The position numbers and the translations under genes were made by a program. This document shows, one piece after another, positions 47,983 through 57,283 of a stretch of 64,000 nucleotides of DNA. The stretch comes from Burkholderia sp. OK233 (GTDB lineage: Bacteria > Pseudomonadota > Gammaproteobacteria > Burkholderiales > Burkholderiaceae), in the NCBI RefSeq assembly GCF_900230185.1, contig NZ_OCSR01000002.1, forward strand, positions 4,154,001 to 4,218,000, read 5' to 3'. The notes below the pieces were generated by a model that worked only from the letters and a program-made list of their open reading frames with translations, was not told the origin of the DNA and made no database searches. The first letter of the stretch is position 1. Each line of letters begins with the position of its first letter.

Positions 47983-48716
47983 GCATCCCCCGCTTCGGGG
48001 CGGTCTTCGGTCGCCGCGGGCGGCGAGCCGGATTCAATCCGTTCGAGCCGGTACCCATAGCCATAGATCGGCGTCAGACGATAGCCATGCTCCGGACGCA
48101 AGCCGAGCTTGCTGCGCAGCATCGACACGTGCGTGTCCATCGTGCGCGACGGAATATCCGTCGCCTGCTTCCAGATCACATCGAGAATGTGCGCGCGCGA
48201 CAGCGGCCGGCTCAGATGCTGGAACAGCAGCAGCGCGAGCTCGAACTCCTTCTGCGTCACGGCGATGGTCGCGCCGCGCACCACCACGTGCTTCGCGCCC
48301 AGATCGAATTCGAATTCGCCGAAAACTTCTTTCGCCGCAGCCGGCTTCAGGTGATACGCCCGGCGCAGCAACGAGCCGACGCGCGCCAGCAGGACCGCCG
48401 CAGAGACCGGCTTGACGACGTAATCGTCCGCGCCGGTGTTGAGGATCGAAGTAATATCGGTTTCGCGGCCGCGGCTTGTCATGAACAGGACCGGCAAACG
48501 TTCGGAGAGGCTTTCGCGCACCCAGCGCAGCACCTCTTCGCCCGACATGTCGGGCACGTTCCAGTCGAGCACGAGCAGGTCGAAGGTCTGGCGCCGCAGT
48601 TGCCGCACCAGTTCACGGCCCGCGCCGTAAGCATGACAGACGTGGCCGGCCGCCGACAGCGTTTGGCAAACCAGGTCGGCTTGAGCCGAATCGTCATCCA
48701 GGACTGCAATTCTCAT
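47979..48716 (-). CDS. OmpR-family response regulator
   Basis: A 245-residue two-domain regulator. The receiver has Asp7-9 (LDDDS), the phosphorylation site Asp51 in LVLDWNVPDMSG, Thr80 in LFMTSRG and Lys102 in YVVKPV. The C-terminal winged helix shows TQKEFELALLLFQHLSRPLSR, SRTMDTHVSMLRSKL and GYGYRLERIE. The ATG at 48716 follows GGGG at a good distance; an upstream TTG at 48728 is less likely. First gene of the operon with the FecR-LysM protein and the CHASE2 kinase, its likely phosphodonor. Confidence 0.93.
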   Translation of the reverse strand: MRIAVLDDDSAQADLVCQTLSAAGHVCHAYGAGRELVRQLRRQTFDLLVLDWNVPDMSGEEVLRWVRESLSERLPVLFMTSRGRETDITSILNTGADDYVVKPVSAAVLLARVGSLLRRAYHLKPAAAKEVFGEFEFDLGAKHVVVRGATIAVTQKEFELALLLFQHLSRPLSRAHILDVIWKQATDIPSRTMDTHVSMLRSKLGLRPEHGYRLTPIYGYGYRLERIESGSPPAATEDRPEAGDA

Positions 48717-49349
48717 AAAACCCCACAACGCGACGTCGTCCTTCGTAACTGGTGGCCGGTGAGCCGGCAGATGGCCGGGATGGCGGTGCGAGCACCGACG
48801 ATCCAGCTTCCTGTTTTCAACTTCGGCTGCACGCTTTTTCGATTAACGGTCCCTTGCCTCGCGCCCTGTTCAGTTCTGCCGCCCCGCTGTCTCTAAATTA
48901 GCGCGTATTTTGGCTTTAACGCACTGATTACCGAGGGGGCAGATCATCATAATCGAAAACGGCCGTTCTTTTTCCCGGATGCACTTATGCAGCTATCCGG
49001 CCCGGCTCGGCCACTGCGGGCCGCTCTACGGGATTTTCCCCAACGTCTCTCAGGCTCTGCCTGTTATTGAAATCGATCTCAATGGATCGTTATTCGAGTC
49101 GGCTGGTCTCGCTCGCACGGTGATTGGCCCCGTCTGCCTTTTGTCCTATCGGGCTGTGCCCCCCGGCGTTCAGGAAACAGCGATTTGACAATTTGCGAGT
49201 CAGTATAGGAACAGTCTCAAAATAAATCGTTTAAGAATTGTTAGATCGGTTGATTGAAATTAAGAGATTGGTGGGTTGGCGGGGAACTTGGCGCTTTAAG
49301 AAGCGTTTCACGCCACAGTCGGCATCGCGGCAGGTGCAGCCCGCACTTC
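48717..49349. other. Intergenic region upstream of the response regulator operon
   Basis: 633 bp holding the promoter of the signalling operon and the 3' flank of the SNF2 gene. A 69-codon open frame at 48979-49188 shows no family resemblance or good ribosome site. No clear terminator or operator was found. Confidence 0.4.
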
Positions 49350-52300
49350 TCACCTGCTGTTTTCAATCTCCGGCATCGGCGCGAATAGCGCGTCGAGGTC
49401 GTCGTCCGAGAACTTGGCGGCGCCGGCGGCGTCTTCGGAGAGAATACTGTCGGCGAGTCCCGCCTTCTGCTCCTGCAACTCCACGATCTTTTCTTCGATG
49501 CTGCCCGCGGCAATCAGCTTGTAGACGAATACAGGCTTATCCTGCCCGAGCCGATGGGCACGGTCGGTCGCCTGATTCTCGGCGGCAGGATTCCACCACG
49601 GGTCGTAATGAATCACGGTATCCGCAGCGGTCAGGTTCAGACCCACGCCACCCGCCTTCAGGCTGATCAGGAACAACTGCACTTCGCCTTGCTGGAAACG
49701 CTCGACCGGCGTGATGCGGTCCGTCGTGTCGCCGGTCAGAATGACGTAGGGAATCGCGGCTTCCTCGAGCGCGTCGGCAATCAGCGACAACATGCCGGTG
49801 AACTGCGAGAACAGCAGCACGCGCCGTCCTTCCTCGATCAATTCAGGCAGCATCGACAGTAACAAATCGAGCTTGGCCGAGCGCGTGACACGTGCGCCTT
49901 TTTCGACCCTTTCCGCTCTTTCCACTTTGCCGCGTTTCCCGCCCGGCTCGCCTGGCGCCTCGTCCACCCTGATTTTCCGCACGAGACGCGGATCGCAGCA
50001 GACCTGGCGAAGCTTCAGCAAGGCATCGAGCACGATAATGTGGCTGCGCGCGAGCCCCTGCGCGCTGACCGCCGCACGCACCCGCTCCTGCATGGCCGTA
50101 CGCACTGTTTCGTATAGATCGCGCTGCGCGCCTTCCAGATCGACCGAACATACGATGGTGGTCTTGGCCGGCAACTCCTTCGCGACCTCGTCCTTGCGAC
50201 GGCGCAGCATGAACGGCCGGATGCGGCGCGCCAGCAGCGCGCGGCGCACGCCGTCACCGTTCTTCTCGATCGGATTGCGCCAGCGTTTGGTGAAGTCTTT
50301 CTGGCTGCCGAGAAAACCCGGCAACAGAAAGTCGAACTGCGACCACAGTTCGCCGAGGTGATTCTCCAGCGGCGTCCCCGTCAAACACAGCCGATGCCGC
50401 GCGCGCAATCCGCGGATCGCCTGCGCGGCTTTGGTGCTGGCATTCTTCACGTACTGCGCCTCGTCGAGGATCAGCAGGTGATAGTCATGCTCGGCGAGCA
50501 CCTTCTGATCTCGCCACAGCAGCGCGTAAGTCGTAAGAATCAGGTCGTGCTCGCCGATCTGCTCGAAACGTTCCTTGCGCTGCGGGCCGTTCAGTACCAA
50601 CACTTTCAGATCGGGCGCGAAGCGGCGCGCTTCCTCGCGCCAGTTGTGCACAAGCGTGGTCGGCACGACGATCAGCGCGGGACGGTCGAGCCGTCCGGCT
50701 TCCTTCTCCGCGAGGATGTGCGCGAGCGTCTGCACGGTCTTGCCGAGACCCATGTCGTCGGCGAGCACGCCGGCCAGATCGTGTTCGCGCAGAAACTGCA
50801 TCCAGTTCAGGCCCTGCTGCTGATACGCGCGCAGTTCCGCCTTCAGACCACGCGGTACCGGCACCTCGTGCAAGCCCGGGCCGGCCTGCAGACGCTGCGC
50901 CAGTTGGCGAATCGAATCGTCGCCCTGGAATTGCCAGCGGCCCGTGCTGTTCAATGCTTCGAGACGGCCCGCATCGACGGAGGGCACTCGCAGCGGCGCG
51001 CCGTCGGCCAACGTGCCGCCCAGTGCGTCGAACAGATCGACCAGCACGCGCACCACCGGCTTCAGCCGGTCGGCGCGCAAACGCAGGCGTTTGTTTTCTT
51101 CGGTCTTCAACTCGATCGGTTCGTCGTCGGCGATGGCTTCAAGCGCGCCGCCGAGCCAGCGCCGGTCGCGCCGGAATAGATCGGCGAGCAGCGGCTCGAG
51201 CCGCACATTGCGCTCGCCGATGCGGATGCCCATCTCCAGATCGAACCAGCCGTCGCCCGCCTGCTGCGCGGTGCCGTCGATCGCATCGATCTCGATGATG
51301 TTGTAGCGGAACTCCGGCGCCATCGTCACGCGCCAGCCTTTGCCCACGAGCTCAGGTACGGCGTCGTTGACAAAGGCGGACCAGGATTCGGCATCGGGCA
51401 GACCGAGCATCGTGTCAGGCAAAAGCCGCGATGCGTACACGCGGCTGGTCGGGACTTTCTGCAGCCCTGTCTTACGCAGTTCGAGCAAGCGCTTCTTTTC
51501 GGCTTCGTAGCGCCGGCGGATATGAATGACGTCGCCGCCCGGCATGGGCACGAGTGTGACGCTGCTGTCGACATTGATACTCACGCCGTCGTAATCGAAG
51601 CTGACGCCGGCCAGCTCAACGGCCTCGGACTTGCGCTGCCCGACCTTGGTCGTAGACGGCAGCGCGTGGCTATTGAGCGTGAGGACCGGCACGGGATCTA
51701 CGTCGATCACGCGGATCGAGGCGGCGTCATGCGTGGGCGGCAGCGGCAAGTCAGGCGCGATTTCACGCAACACCGAGGCGACGAGCGGCGCTTCGGCGAG
51801 CGAGATCGGCGGCATGGCGAGGTAATCGGGCAACTGCTGGAACGGCAACGACGATTCGACGATACCCGCTTCATTCGCGACGCCGTCCACGTACCAGACC
51901 GGCTCGGTGGGCAGCACCATGGTGGCGCGCGGCTCGGTGCAGAGGACCGGCCGCAGGCGTTCGTCCGCCAGCGGTTCCCATTCGATCCGCCCGGGCCGGT
52001 CGGCGCCGCGCGACAACGGCGTCGGTCCCTCGTGACCCGGCGCCGGCTTGAGCTCGAAAAACAGGCGCCCCGTCGCGATCAACTTTTGCAGCATCTCCGC
52101 GCCGCTCGTGCTTCGTAGAATGAACTGGCCGAAGTCCTCGCGAGAACGGCCGAGCCACAGGCCGCGCAGGATCGACAGGTCTTCATCGGAGACGAACTTG
52201 GGTTGCTTGAGCAGGGCGGCTTCCACATTGCCCCAAGGCTCGTCGACTTCGACAATCGTGCCGTCCGGATTGCAGTGCGCCCGGTACAGCACGACCTCGT

Positions 52301-52826
52301 GACGCATGTGGAACTTGGACCAGTTCAGGAGATAGGCCAGCGTTTGGGTGCGCGCCGCGCCCGCCTTCTGGGCGACCGCATCGGCAGCCTCGGCGCGCGC
52401 GCGAAAACGCTCCAGCCAGCTGACCAGTTCTGGACGCACGCCGGACGGCGGCTGCACTGACGTGCCGGACGGCGTCCGTGAGTAGACGGTGGACGGGTGT
52501 TTATCGGAGTCGATGTCAATGTCGACGTTGGTGATGTGGTCCATCTCGTCGTGATACTCGAGCTCGGCAAGCAGCAACGCAGCGACATGCTTGCAGTTGC
52601 GGCCGACCGGGCAGCTGCAGTCGCTCTGCGCCCAAGGTTTGCCACCGTCGGTACGAAACCGCACCCGCGTGTGGTAGGGCAGCACTCGCGAGCCCTGTAC
52701 ATAGCCGCTGAGCGTGGCGCCGTCCCATTTCACCTTCGTGACTGCGCCGACCGAACGCGCCTTGGCGACGGTGTGGTCGCCCAGCCATTCCGTAATCCGT
52801 TCCCGATCGAAGAAAACTGACGACAT
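49350..52826 (-). CDS. SNF2-family helicase with SWIM zinc finger
   Basis: A 1,158-residue SF2 helicase-like ATPase. The SWIM zinc finger is CSCPVGRNCKHVAALL (Cys70, 72, 78, His80). A long central region leads to the SNF2 ATPase: GVLADDMGLGKTVQTLAHI (~690), LLILDEAQYVKN (~786) and LCLTGTPLENHLGELWSQFD. The C-terminal helicase half has LLFSQFTGMLSLIADALEE and ATDRAHRLGQDKPVFVYKL. Bacterial HepA/RapA-like SNF2 proteins remodel nucleoprotein or RNA polymerase complexes. The gene stands alone, with no methylase or nuclease beside it that would suggest phage defence. Confidence 0.95.
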   Translation of the reverse strand: MSSVFFDRERITEWLGDHTVAKARSVGAVTKVKWDGATLSGYVQGSRVLPYHTRVRFRTDGGKPWAQSDCSCPVGRNCKHVAALLLAELEYHDEMDHITNVDIDIDSDKHPSTVYSRTPSGTSVQPPSGVRPELVSWLERFRARAEAADAVAQKAGAARTQTLAYLLNWSKFHMRHEVVLYRAHCNPDGTIVEVDEPWGNVEAALLKQPKFVSDEDLSILRGLWLGRSREDFGQFILRSTSGAEMLQKLIATGRLFFELKPAPGHEGPTPLSRGADRPGRIEWEPLADERLRPVLCTEPRATMVLPTEPVWYVDGVANEAGIVESSLPFQQLPDYLAMPPISLAEAPLVASVLREIAPDLPLPPTHDAASIRVIDVDPVPVLTLNSHALPSTTKVGQRKSEAVELAGVSFDYDGVSINVDSSVTLVPMPGGDVIHIRRRYEAEKKRLLELRKTGLQKVPTSRVYASRLLPDTMLGLPDAESWSAFVNDAVPELVGKGWRVTMAPEFRYNIIEIDAIDGTAQQAGDGWFDLEMGIRIGERNVRLEPLLADLFRRDRRWLGGALEAIADDEPIELKTEENKRLRLRADRLKPVVRVLVDLFDALGGTLADGAPLRVPSVDAGRLEALNSTGRWQFQGDDSIRQLAQRLQAGPGLHEVPVPRGLKAELRAYQQQGLNWMQFLREHDLAGVLADDMGLGKTVQTLAHILAEKEAGRLDRPALIVVPTTLVHNWREEARRFAPDLKVLVLNGPQRKERFEQIGEHDLILTTYALLWRDQKVLAEHDYHLLILDEAQYVKNASTKAAQAIRGLRARHRLCLTGTPLENHLGELWSQFDFLLPGFLGSQKDFTKRWRNPIEKNGDGVRRALLARRIRPFMLRRRKDEVAKELPAKTTIVCSVDLEGAQRDLYETVRTAMQERVRAAVSAQGLARSHIIVLDALLKLRQVCCDPRLVRKIRVDEAPGEPGGKRGKVERAERVEKGARVTRSAKLDLLLSMLPELIEEGRRVLLFSQFTGMLSLIADALEEAAIPYVILTGDTTDRITPVERFQQGEVQLFLISLKAGGVGLNLTAADTVIHYDPWWNPAAENQATDRAHRLGQDKPVFVYKLIAAGSIEEKIVELQEQKAGLADSILSEDAAGAAKFSDDDLDALFAPMPEIENSR

Positions 52827-53027
52827 CAGGGTCCATTCCTTTTCAAGCCAGCGGGGGCGACTGCGCGCGGACGCCGAATTGGCGCGGCAGGCGATGAATG
52901 GCGAGTGCCCGCGCAGTTTCAGCCCGGCATAGGTTGCCTGTGGTAACCGGCCATTTTACGCGTTGGACGCAATTAGCAGTGGAGACGGCTTTGAAGGCGC
53001 TGCAAGGGACGGATGGCCTGACTTCGC

Positions 53028-53807
53028 TCAGAGCGTGGGGCCGCTGGATGCCCCGACGCTCACTTCCAGCCCCGCTGCCGCGAACACCTGAGCGAGCGCC
53101 GGCGCCGGCGCCTGATCGGTAACCAGCAGATCGACCGAATCCGGACCGAAAGCGTGTACCAGCGCGCTATGGCCGAATTTCGCATGATCCGCCGCAACCA
53201 CGCGTCGCTCGGCCTGCGCGAAGGCGGCGAGCGAAAACGCCACGTCGGCAGGTAGTGCGTCCATGAAACGGCCCTGCATGTCGATCGCGGTGACCGAGAC
53301 AATTGCGTACCGCACGTGGAACTGTCGGAGGAAGGCAAGCACGCTGTCGCCGAAAGCGGCGGAGTCGTCGGCGCGCAGTTCGCCACCCGCAATGAACACC
53401 CGGTTGCCATTGCGCGGCGCCAGCACGCGGGCGACTTCGATGGAATTGGTCACCACCGTGAGCCGCGAGCGCGCGGCCAGCGCCTGAGCGATATGCACGC
53501 AGGTCGTGCCGCCCTCAAGGATCAACGAGTCGCCGTCCCGCACGAGTTCGCCGACGCGCGCGCCAATCGCCTGCTTGCCCTCACGGCTTGCCACCATGCG
53601 CCGCTGGAACGGCGGCTCGTCGAGCCGCTCGGGCAGCATGATGCCGCCGTGGACCTTGATAAGCAGGCCGTCGGCGATCAGCGGCTTGATATTGCGGCGG
53701 ATGGTCTCGTCGGAAACCTCGAAACGGCCGGCGAGATCAGTGATCGTGCAGGTACGCTCGTCGCGGACGAGTCGCAGGATTTCGGCTTGGCGTTGGGTGG
53801 AGAACAT
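53028..53807 (-). CDS. DeoR/GlpR-family transcriptional regulator
   Basis: A 259-residue repressor-type protein. The N-terminal helix-turn-helix is RQAEILRLVRDERTCTITDL with FEVSDETIRRNIKPL; the sensor domain has LILEGGTTCVHIAQAL and VVADHAKFGHSALVHAFG, typical of the DeoR phosphosugar-binding domain. The usual effector would be a phosphorylated sugar. No sugar transport or kinase gene is adjacent, so its target is unknown. Confidence 0.92.
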   Translation of the reverse strand: MFSTQRQAEILRLVRDERTCTITDLAGRFEVSDETIRRNIKPLIADGLLIKVHGGIMLPERLDEPPFQRRMVASREGKQAIGARVGELVRDGDSLILEGGTTCVHIAQALAARSRLTVVTNSIEVARVLAPRNGNRVFIAGGELRADDSAAFGDSVLAFLRQFHVRYAIVSVTAIDMQGRFMDALPADVAFSLAAFAQAERRVVAADHAKFGHSALVHAFGPDSVDLLVTDQAPAPALAQVFAAAGLEVSVGASSGPTL

Positions 53808-53911
53808 AGGATGGCGGCAAAGATGACGGCGCTCAGTCTAGCAAACACCTCATAATTCGCAAAGAAATCCCAACTCATTTCCATACAAATCCACATTCAG
53901 CGCGCCAAAGC

Positions 53912-54313
53912 TCAGCCCGCCCTTACTTCCGCCAGCAACTCGGGATGCCGATCCAGCACCTTCAACAGTTTGATGAGCGCGAGCGGTGGCCTGGTCTTGC
54001 CATTCTCGTACCGCGAAAAAGCGTTCACCCCGCCGCCGAAAATTTCCGCCGCCTCGCGCTGGTCCAGTTCAAGCTTCTTGCGGACGGCAGCAATGAATGC
54101 GGGATCCACTTGCGATGCGTTCACCTCTTTGTTGAAGGCCAGCATCATTTGACCCGTGCGGGTCGCCTCGTCCATGTCGAGCACTGCCTCGTCGCATGCC
54201 GGGCAATAGTCGCCGGTGACGGCCTCAAAGACGGCTGTTTCCCCTTTGTAGACATAGCGCATATTGCGCGTATCGCGCACCAGTTCGGCCGCTCCGCAGT
54301 TCGGGCATTTCAT
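53912..54313 (-). CDS. mqsA: MqsA antitoxin and autorepressor
   Basis: A 133-residue antitoxin. The N-terminal zinc domain has Cys3, Cys6, Cys37 and Cys40, the same spacing as E. coli MqsA. The C-terminal Xre-type helix-turn-helix is KLELDQREAAEIFGGGVNAF and SRYENGKTRPP. It neutralises MqsR and represses the operon by binding the palindrome upstream. AAGGAG lies 8 nt before the ATG at 54313, two bases after the mqsR stop, which decides this start over the in-frame GTG at 54322. Toxin-first order is usual for this system. Confidence 0.94.
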   Translation of the reverse strand: MKCPNCGAAELVRDTRNMRYVYKGETAVFEAVTGDYCPACDEAVLDMDEATRTGQMMLAFNKEVNASQVDPAFIAAVRKKLELDQREAAEIFGGGVNAFSRYENGKTRPPLALIKLLKVLDRHPELLAEVRAG

Positions 54314-54315
54314 GC

Positions 54316-54612
54316 TCACCACTCCTTGAATGACACGACGAGGACGTCATCGACCACCGTCAATTTCAAATAGACCATGCCTGCTTCAGTCAAGGCGCAG
54401 TAGACGTCCTGCCAGACCCGATGATCCGCGTACGTGGTCATGCTTTTTCTGAAATTGCGCCGATCAAGCGACATCAACGTTTCGACAATCGCTGCAGGCC
54501 CGAGGCCGAGTGCCGCAGCCCCAACCACGGCTGATTTCGTGATTCTGATCTTCCCTGCACTCGCCAAGTCCTGGACATCGGCCAATTTGCAGTGAGGCGT
54601 ATTTTTTTCCAA
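54316..54612 (-). CDS. mqsR: MqsR toxin, mRNA interferase
   Basis: A 98-residue RelE-fold ribonuclease, exactly the length of E. coli MqsR, which cleaves mRNA at GCU/GCA. The N-terminus EKNTPHCKLADVQ and the C-terminal segments FRKSMTTYADHRVWQDVY and VYLKLTVVDDVLVVSFKEW match the family. The start is a TTG at 54610-54612: GGAGG lies 5 nt upstream, and translation then begins like E. coli MqsR. An in-frame TTG at 54624 is too early. TTG should keep toxin levels low. mqsA follows directly. Confidence 0.95.
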   Translation of the reverse strand: MEKNTPHCKLADVQDLASAGKIRITKSAVVGAAALGLGPAAIVETLMSLDRRNFRKSMTTYADHRVWQDVYCALTEAGMVYLKLTVVDDVLVVSFKEW

Positions 54613-54631
54613 TCTTGCCTCCAATTGATAT

Positions 54632-54646
54632 TAACCTACTTGGTTA
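54632..54646. promoter_or_regulatory. MqsA operator palindrome
   Basis: TAACCTACTTGGTTA is a dyad (TAACC-N5-GGTTA) about 20 bp before the mqsR start. It has the same AACC-N5-GGTT arrangement as the known MqsA site of the E. coli mqsRA promoter. Autorepression by MqsA is therefore likely. TATAAC overlaps its edge on the minus strand and could be the -10. Confidence 0.8.
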
Positions 54647-54778
54647 TAAAAAGGTAGTGCAGCCGTCTGTTGCCGACGTATCCGCGACCTCATTTGACCC
54701 CATATCAGCCAAATCGATCGTTGCTTTTTGCCAAATTCTGTTGCAATCTACGCACGTTAATTCAACCAATTTCCACAC

Positions 54779-57283
54779 ATGTCAACATCGATCCCCACCC
54801 ACACCCGAGTCGTCATCATCGGAGGCGGCATCATTGGCTGCTCGGTCGCCTATCACCTCACCAAACTGGGCTGGACCGATGTGGTTCTGCTCGAACAGGG
54901 CCAGTTGTCGTGTGGCACGACCTGGCACGCGGCCGGTCTCGTCGGCCAACTGCGCGCGCAGGAAAGCATGACCAAGCTGATCCGTTACTCGACCGCCCTC
55001 TACGCCGAACTCGAAGCCGACACCGGCCTCGCGACCGGCTGGAAGCAATGCGGCTCGCTCTCGGTGGCCCGCACAGCCGAGCGGATGACGCAGCTCAAGC
55101 GCACCGCCGCCGTCGCGCGCGCCTACGGCGTGGCTTGCGACGTAATCAGCCCACAGGAAGCCGGCGATCTATGGCCGGTGATGCGCACCGACGACCTGCT
55201 TGGCGCCGTCTGGCTTCCCGGCGACGGCAAAGCGAATCCCACTGATCTGACCCAGGCCCTCGCCCGCGGCGCCCGCACGCGTGGCGCACGCATCGTCGAG
55301 AACACCCGGGTCACGGCGATTCACACACGCACCGCACTCGAAGACAAGGCAAACAGCACGACAGGCGCACGCGAAGTCAGCGGCCTCGCATGGCGCAACA
55401 AGGACGGAGAAGAAGGCACGATCAACGCGGACATCGTCGTAAATTGCGCGGGCCAATGGGCCAAAGCGGTGGGCCGCCTGTGCGGCGTGACCGTGCCCCT
55501 GCACTCGGCCGAGCACTACTACATCGTTACCGAACGCATTGCCGGCGTGCATCCGGACCTACCGGTGATGCGCGACCCGGACGGCTTCATCTACTTCAAG
55601 GAAGAAGTGGGTGGTCTCGTCATGGGCGGCTTCGAACCCAACGCGAAACCGTGGGGCATGAATGGCATCCCGGATAATTTCGAATTCCAATTGCTGCCCG
55701 ATGACTGGGATCAGTTCGAAATCCTGATGGAAAATGCGCTGCAGCGCGTGCCCGCACTCGAAACAGCGCAAGTGAAGCAGTTCTACAACGGCCCGGAATC
55801 GTTCACGCCGGACAACAACTTCATGCTCGGCGAAGCGCCGGAATTACGGCGCTTTTTCGTAGGTGCAGGTTTCAATTCGATGGGGATCGCATCGGCGGGC
55901 GGTGCGGGCATGGCGCTCGCCGAATGGATCGTCGCGGGCGAACCCACGATGGACCTGTGGCCCGTCGACATCCGTCGCTTTGCGCGTTTTAACGGCAACG
56001 ACACGTGGCTGCATGATCGCGTAAAGGAAACGCTCGGCCTGCACTATGCGATGCCGTGGCCGAATCGCGAACTCGACAGCGCGCGGCCGTTCCGCCGCTC
56101 GCCGCTGTATTCGCTGCTGCGCGACGACGGTGCCTGCTTCGGCAGCAAAATGGGCTGGGAGCGCGCCAACTTTTTCGCGCCGACACCCGCACAAGCACAG
56201 ATCGATTACGCGTTCGGCCAACAGAACTGGCTGCCGTGGAGCGGCGCCGAACATCGCGCATGTCGCGAAGGCGTCGCGCTATTCGACATGACGTCGTTCT
56301 CCAAATTTCTCATCAAAGGCCGCGATGCGGAAAGCGTGCTGCAAGGCATCGTCGCCAACGATGTGGCGGTGCCGCCTGGCACGACGGTCTACACCGGCAT
56401 GCTCAACGAGCGCGGCACCTACGAATCGGATTTCACGCTCACGCGCCTCGCCGACGATCAATACTTGCTAGTCACCGGCACCGCGCAAACCACACGCGAT
56501 TTCGACACCATCGAAAAAGCGATTCCGCGCGACAAACACTGCACGCTGGTCGACGTCACGGGCCAGTACGCCGTGCTTGCCGTAATGGGCCCACGTTCAC
56601 GCGAGTTGCTGCAAAGCGTGTCGAAGGCGGACTGGAGCAATGAGGCATTTGCGTTCGGCCAGAGCCGCGAGGTCGACCTCGGTTACGCGACGCTGCGCGC
56701 CACCCGCCTCACCTATGTCGGTGAACTCGGTTGGGAACTGTACGTGCCGGTCGAGTTCGCAGTCAGCGTGTACGAAACGTTGCAACAGGCAGGCAAGGCG
56801 TTCGGTCTCGTCAACGCGGGCTACTACGCGATCGACTCTTTGCGCATCGAGAAAGGCTACCGCGCGTGGGGCCGCGAACTGACGCCGGATACGAATCCAT
56901 TCGAAGCGGGGCTCTCGTTCGCCTGCAAGCTCGATAAGGACATTCCGTTCCGCGGCCGCGACGCGTTGCTGAAATTGCGCGCCGAGCCGCTGCGCCGCCG
57001 CATGGTGGTCCTCACCGCCGACGGCGCCGCCGATCGCATGCTGTGGGGCGGCGAAGCCATTCTGCGTGACGGCAAGCCGGTCGGCTTCGTCAGTTCGGCG
57101 GCGTTCGGGCACACGCTCGGCTGTCCGGTGGCGATGGGCTATATCAACCATCCGGACGGCGTCGCCGATGCAACGTATCTGAGCGGCGGTCAATACATGA
57201 TCGATGTCGCCGGCGACCTGCTGCCGGCGACCGTGCACCTGAAGGCGCCTTACGATCCACGCTCGGAACGGGTGAAGAGCTAA
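54779..57283 (+). CDS. Dimethylglycine/sarcosine dehydrogenase-like FAD-GcvT protein
   Basis: An 834-residue enzyme. The N-terminal DAO-type FAD domain has GGGIIGCSVAYHL (from 15) and GTTWHAAGLVGQLRA, where His50 sits in the segment that carries covalent FAD in mitochondrial dimethylglycine and sarcosine dehydrogenases. The C-terminal half is an aminomethyltransferase (GcvT-like) domain: MTSFSKFLIKGRDAE, VTGQYAVLAVMGPRSRELLQ, TYVGELGWELYVP and GRELTPDTNPFEAGL. It probably oxidatively demethylates an N-methylglycine and passes the carbon to tetrahydrofolate. Divergent from mqsR; its stop overlaps the convergent cytochrome b561 stop by 4 bp. Confidence 0.92.
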   Translation: MSTSIPTHTRVVIIGGGIIGCSVAYHLTKLGWTDVVLLEQGQLSCGTTWHAAGLVGQLRAQESMTKLIRYSTALYAELEADTGLATGWKQCGSLSVARTAERMTQLKRTAAVARAYGVACDVISPQEAGDLWPVMRTDDLLGAVWLPGDGKANPTDLTQALARGARTRGARIVENTRVTAIHTRTALEDKANSTTGAREVSGLAWRNKDGEEGTINADIVVNCAGQWAKAVGRLCGVTVPLHSAEHYYIVTERIAGVHPDLPVMRDPDGFIYFKEEVGGLVMGGFEPNAKPWGMNGIPDNFEFQLLPDDWDQFEILMENALQRVPALETAQVKQFYNGPESFTPDNNFMLGEAPELRRFFVGAGFNSMGIASAGGAGMALAEWIVAGEPTMDLWPVDIRRFARFNGNDTWLHDRVKETLGLHYAMPWPNRELDSARPFRRSPLYSLLRDDGACFGSKMGWERANFFAPTPAQAQIDYAFGQQNWLPWSGAEHRACREGVALFDMTSFSKFLIKGRDAESVLQGIVANDVAVPPGTTVYTGMLNERGTYESDFTLTRLADDQYLLVTGTAQTTRDFDTIEKAIPRDKHCTLVDVTGQYAVLAVMGPRSRELLQSVSKADWSNEAFAFGQSREVDLGYATLRATRLTYVGELGWELYVPVEFAVSVYETLQQAGKAFGLVNAGYYAIDSLRIEKGYRAWGRELTPDTNPFEAGLSFACKLDKDIPFRGRDALLKLRAEPLRRRMVVLTADGAADRMLWGGEAILRDGKPVGFVSSAAFGHTLGCPVAMGYINHPDGVADATYLSGGQYMIDVAGDLLPATVHLKAPYDPRSERVKS

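Noticed and set aside
48979..49188. 69-codon plus-strand frame in the spacer before the SNF2 gene
   Set aside because: No recognisable family, no good ribosome site, and no conserved context.
49350..54624. SNF2 helicase, DeoR regulator and mqsRA read as one defence island
   Set aside because: The genes have separate spacings, there is no nuclease, methylase or other defence gene, and the helicase is of the general HepA/RapA type.
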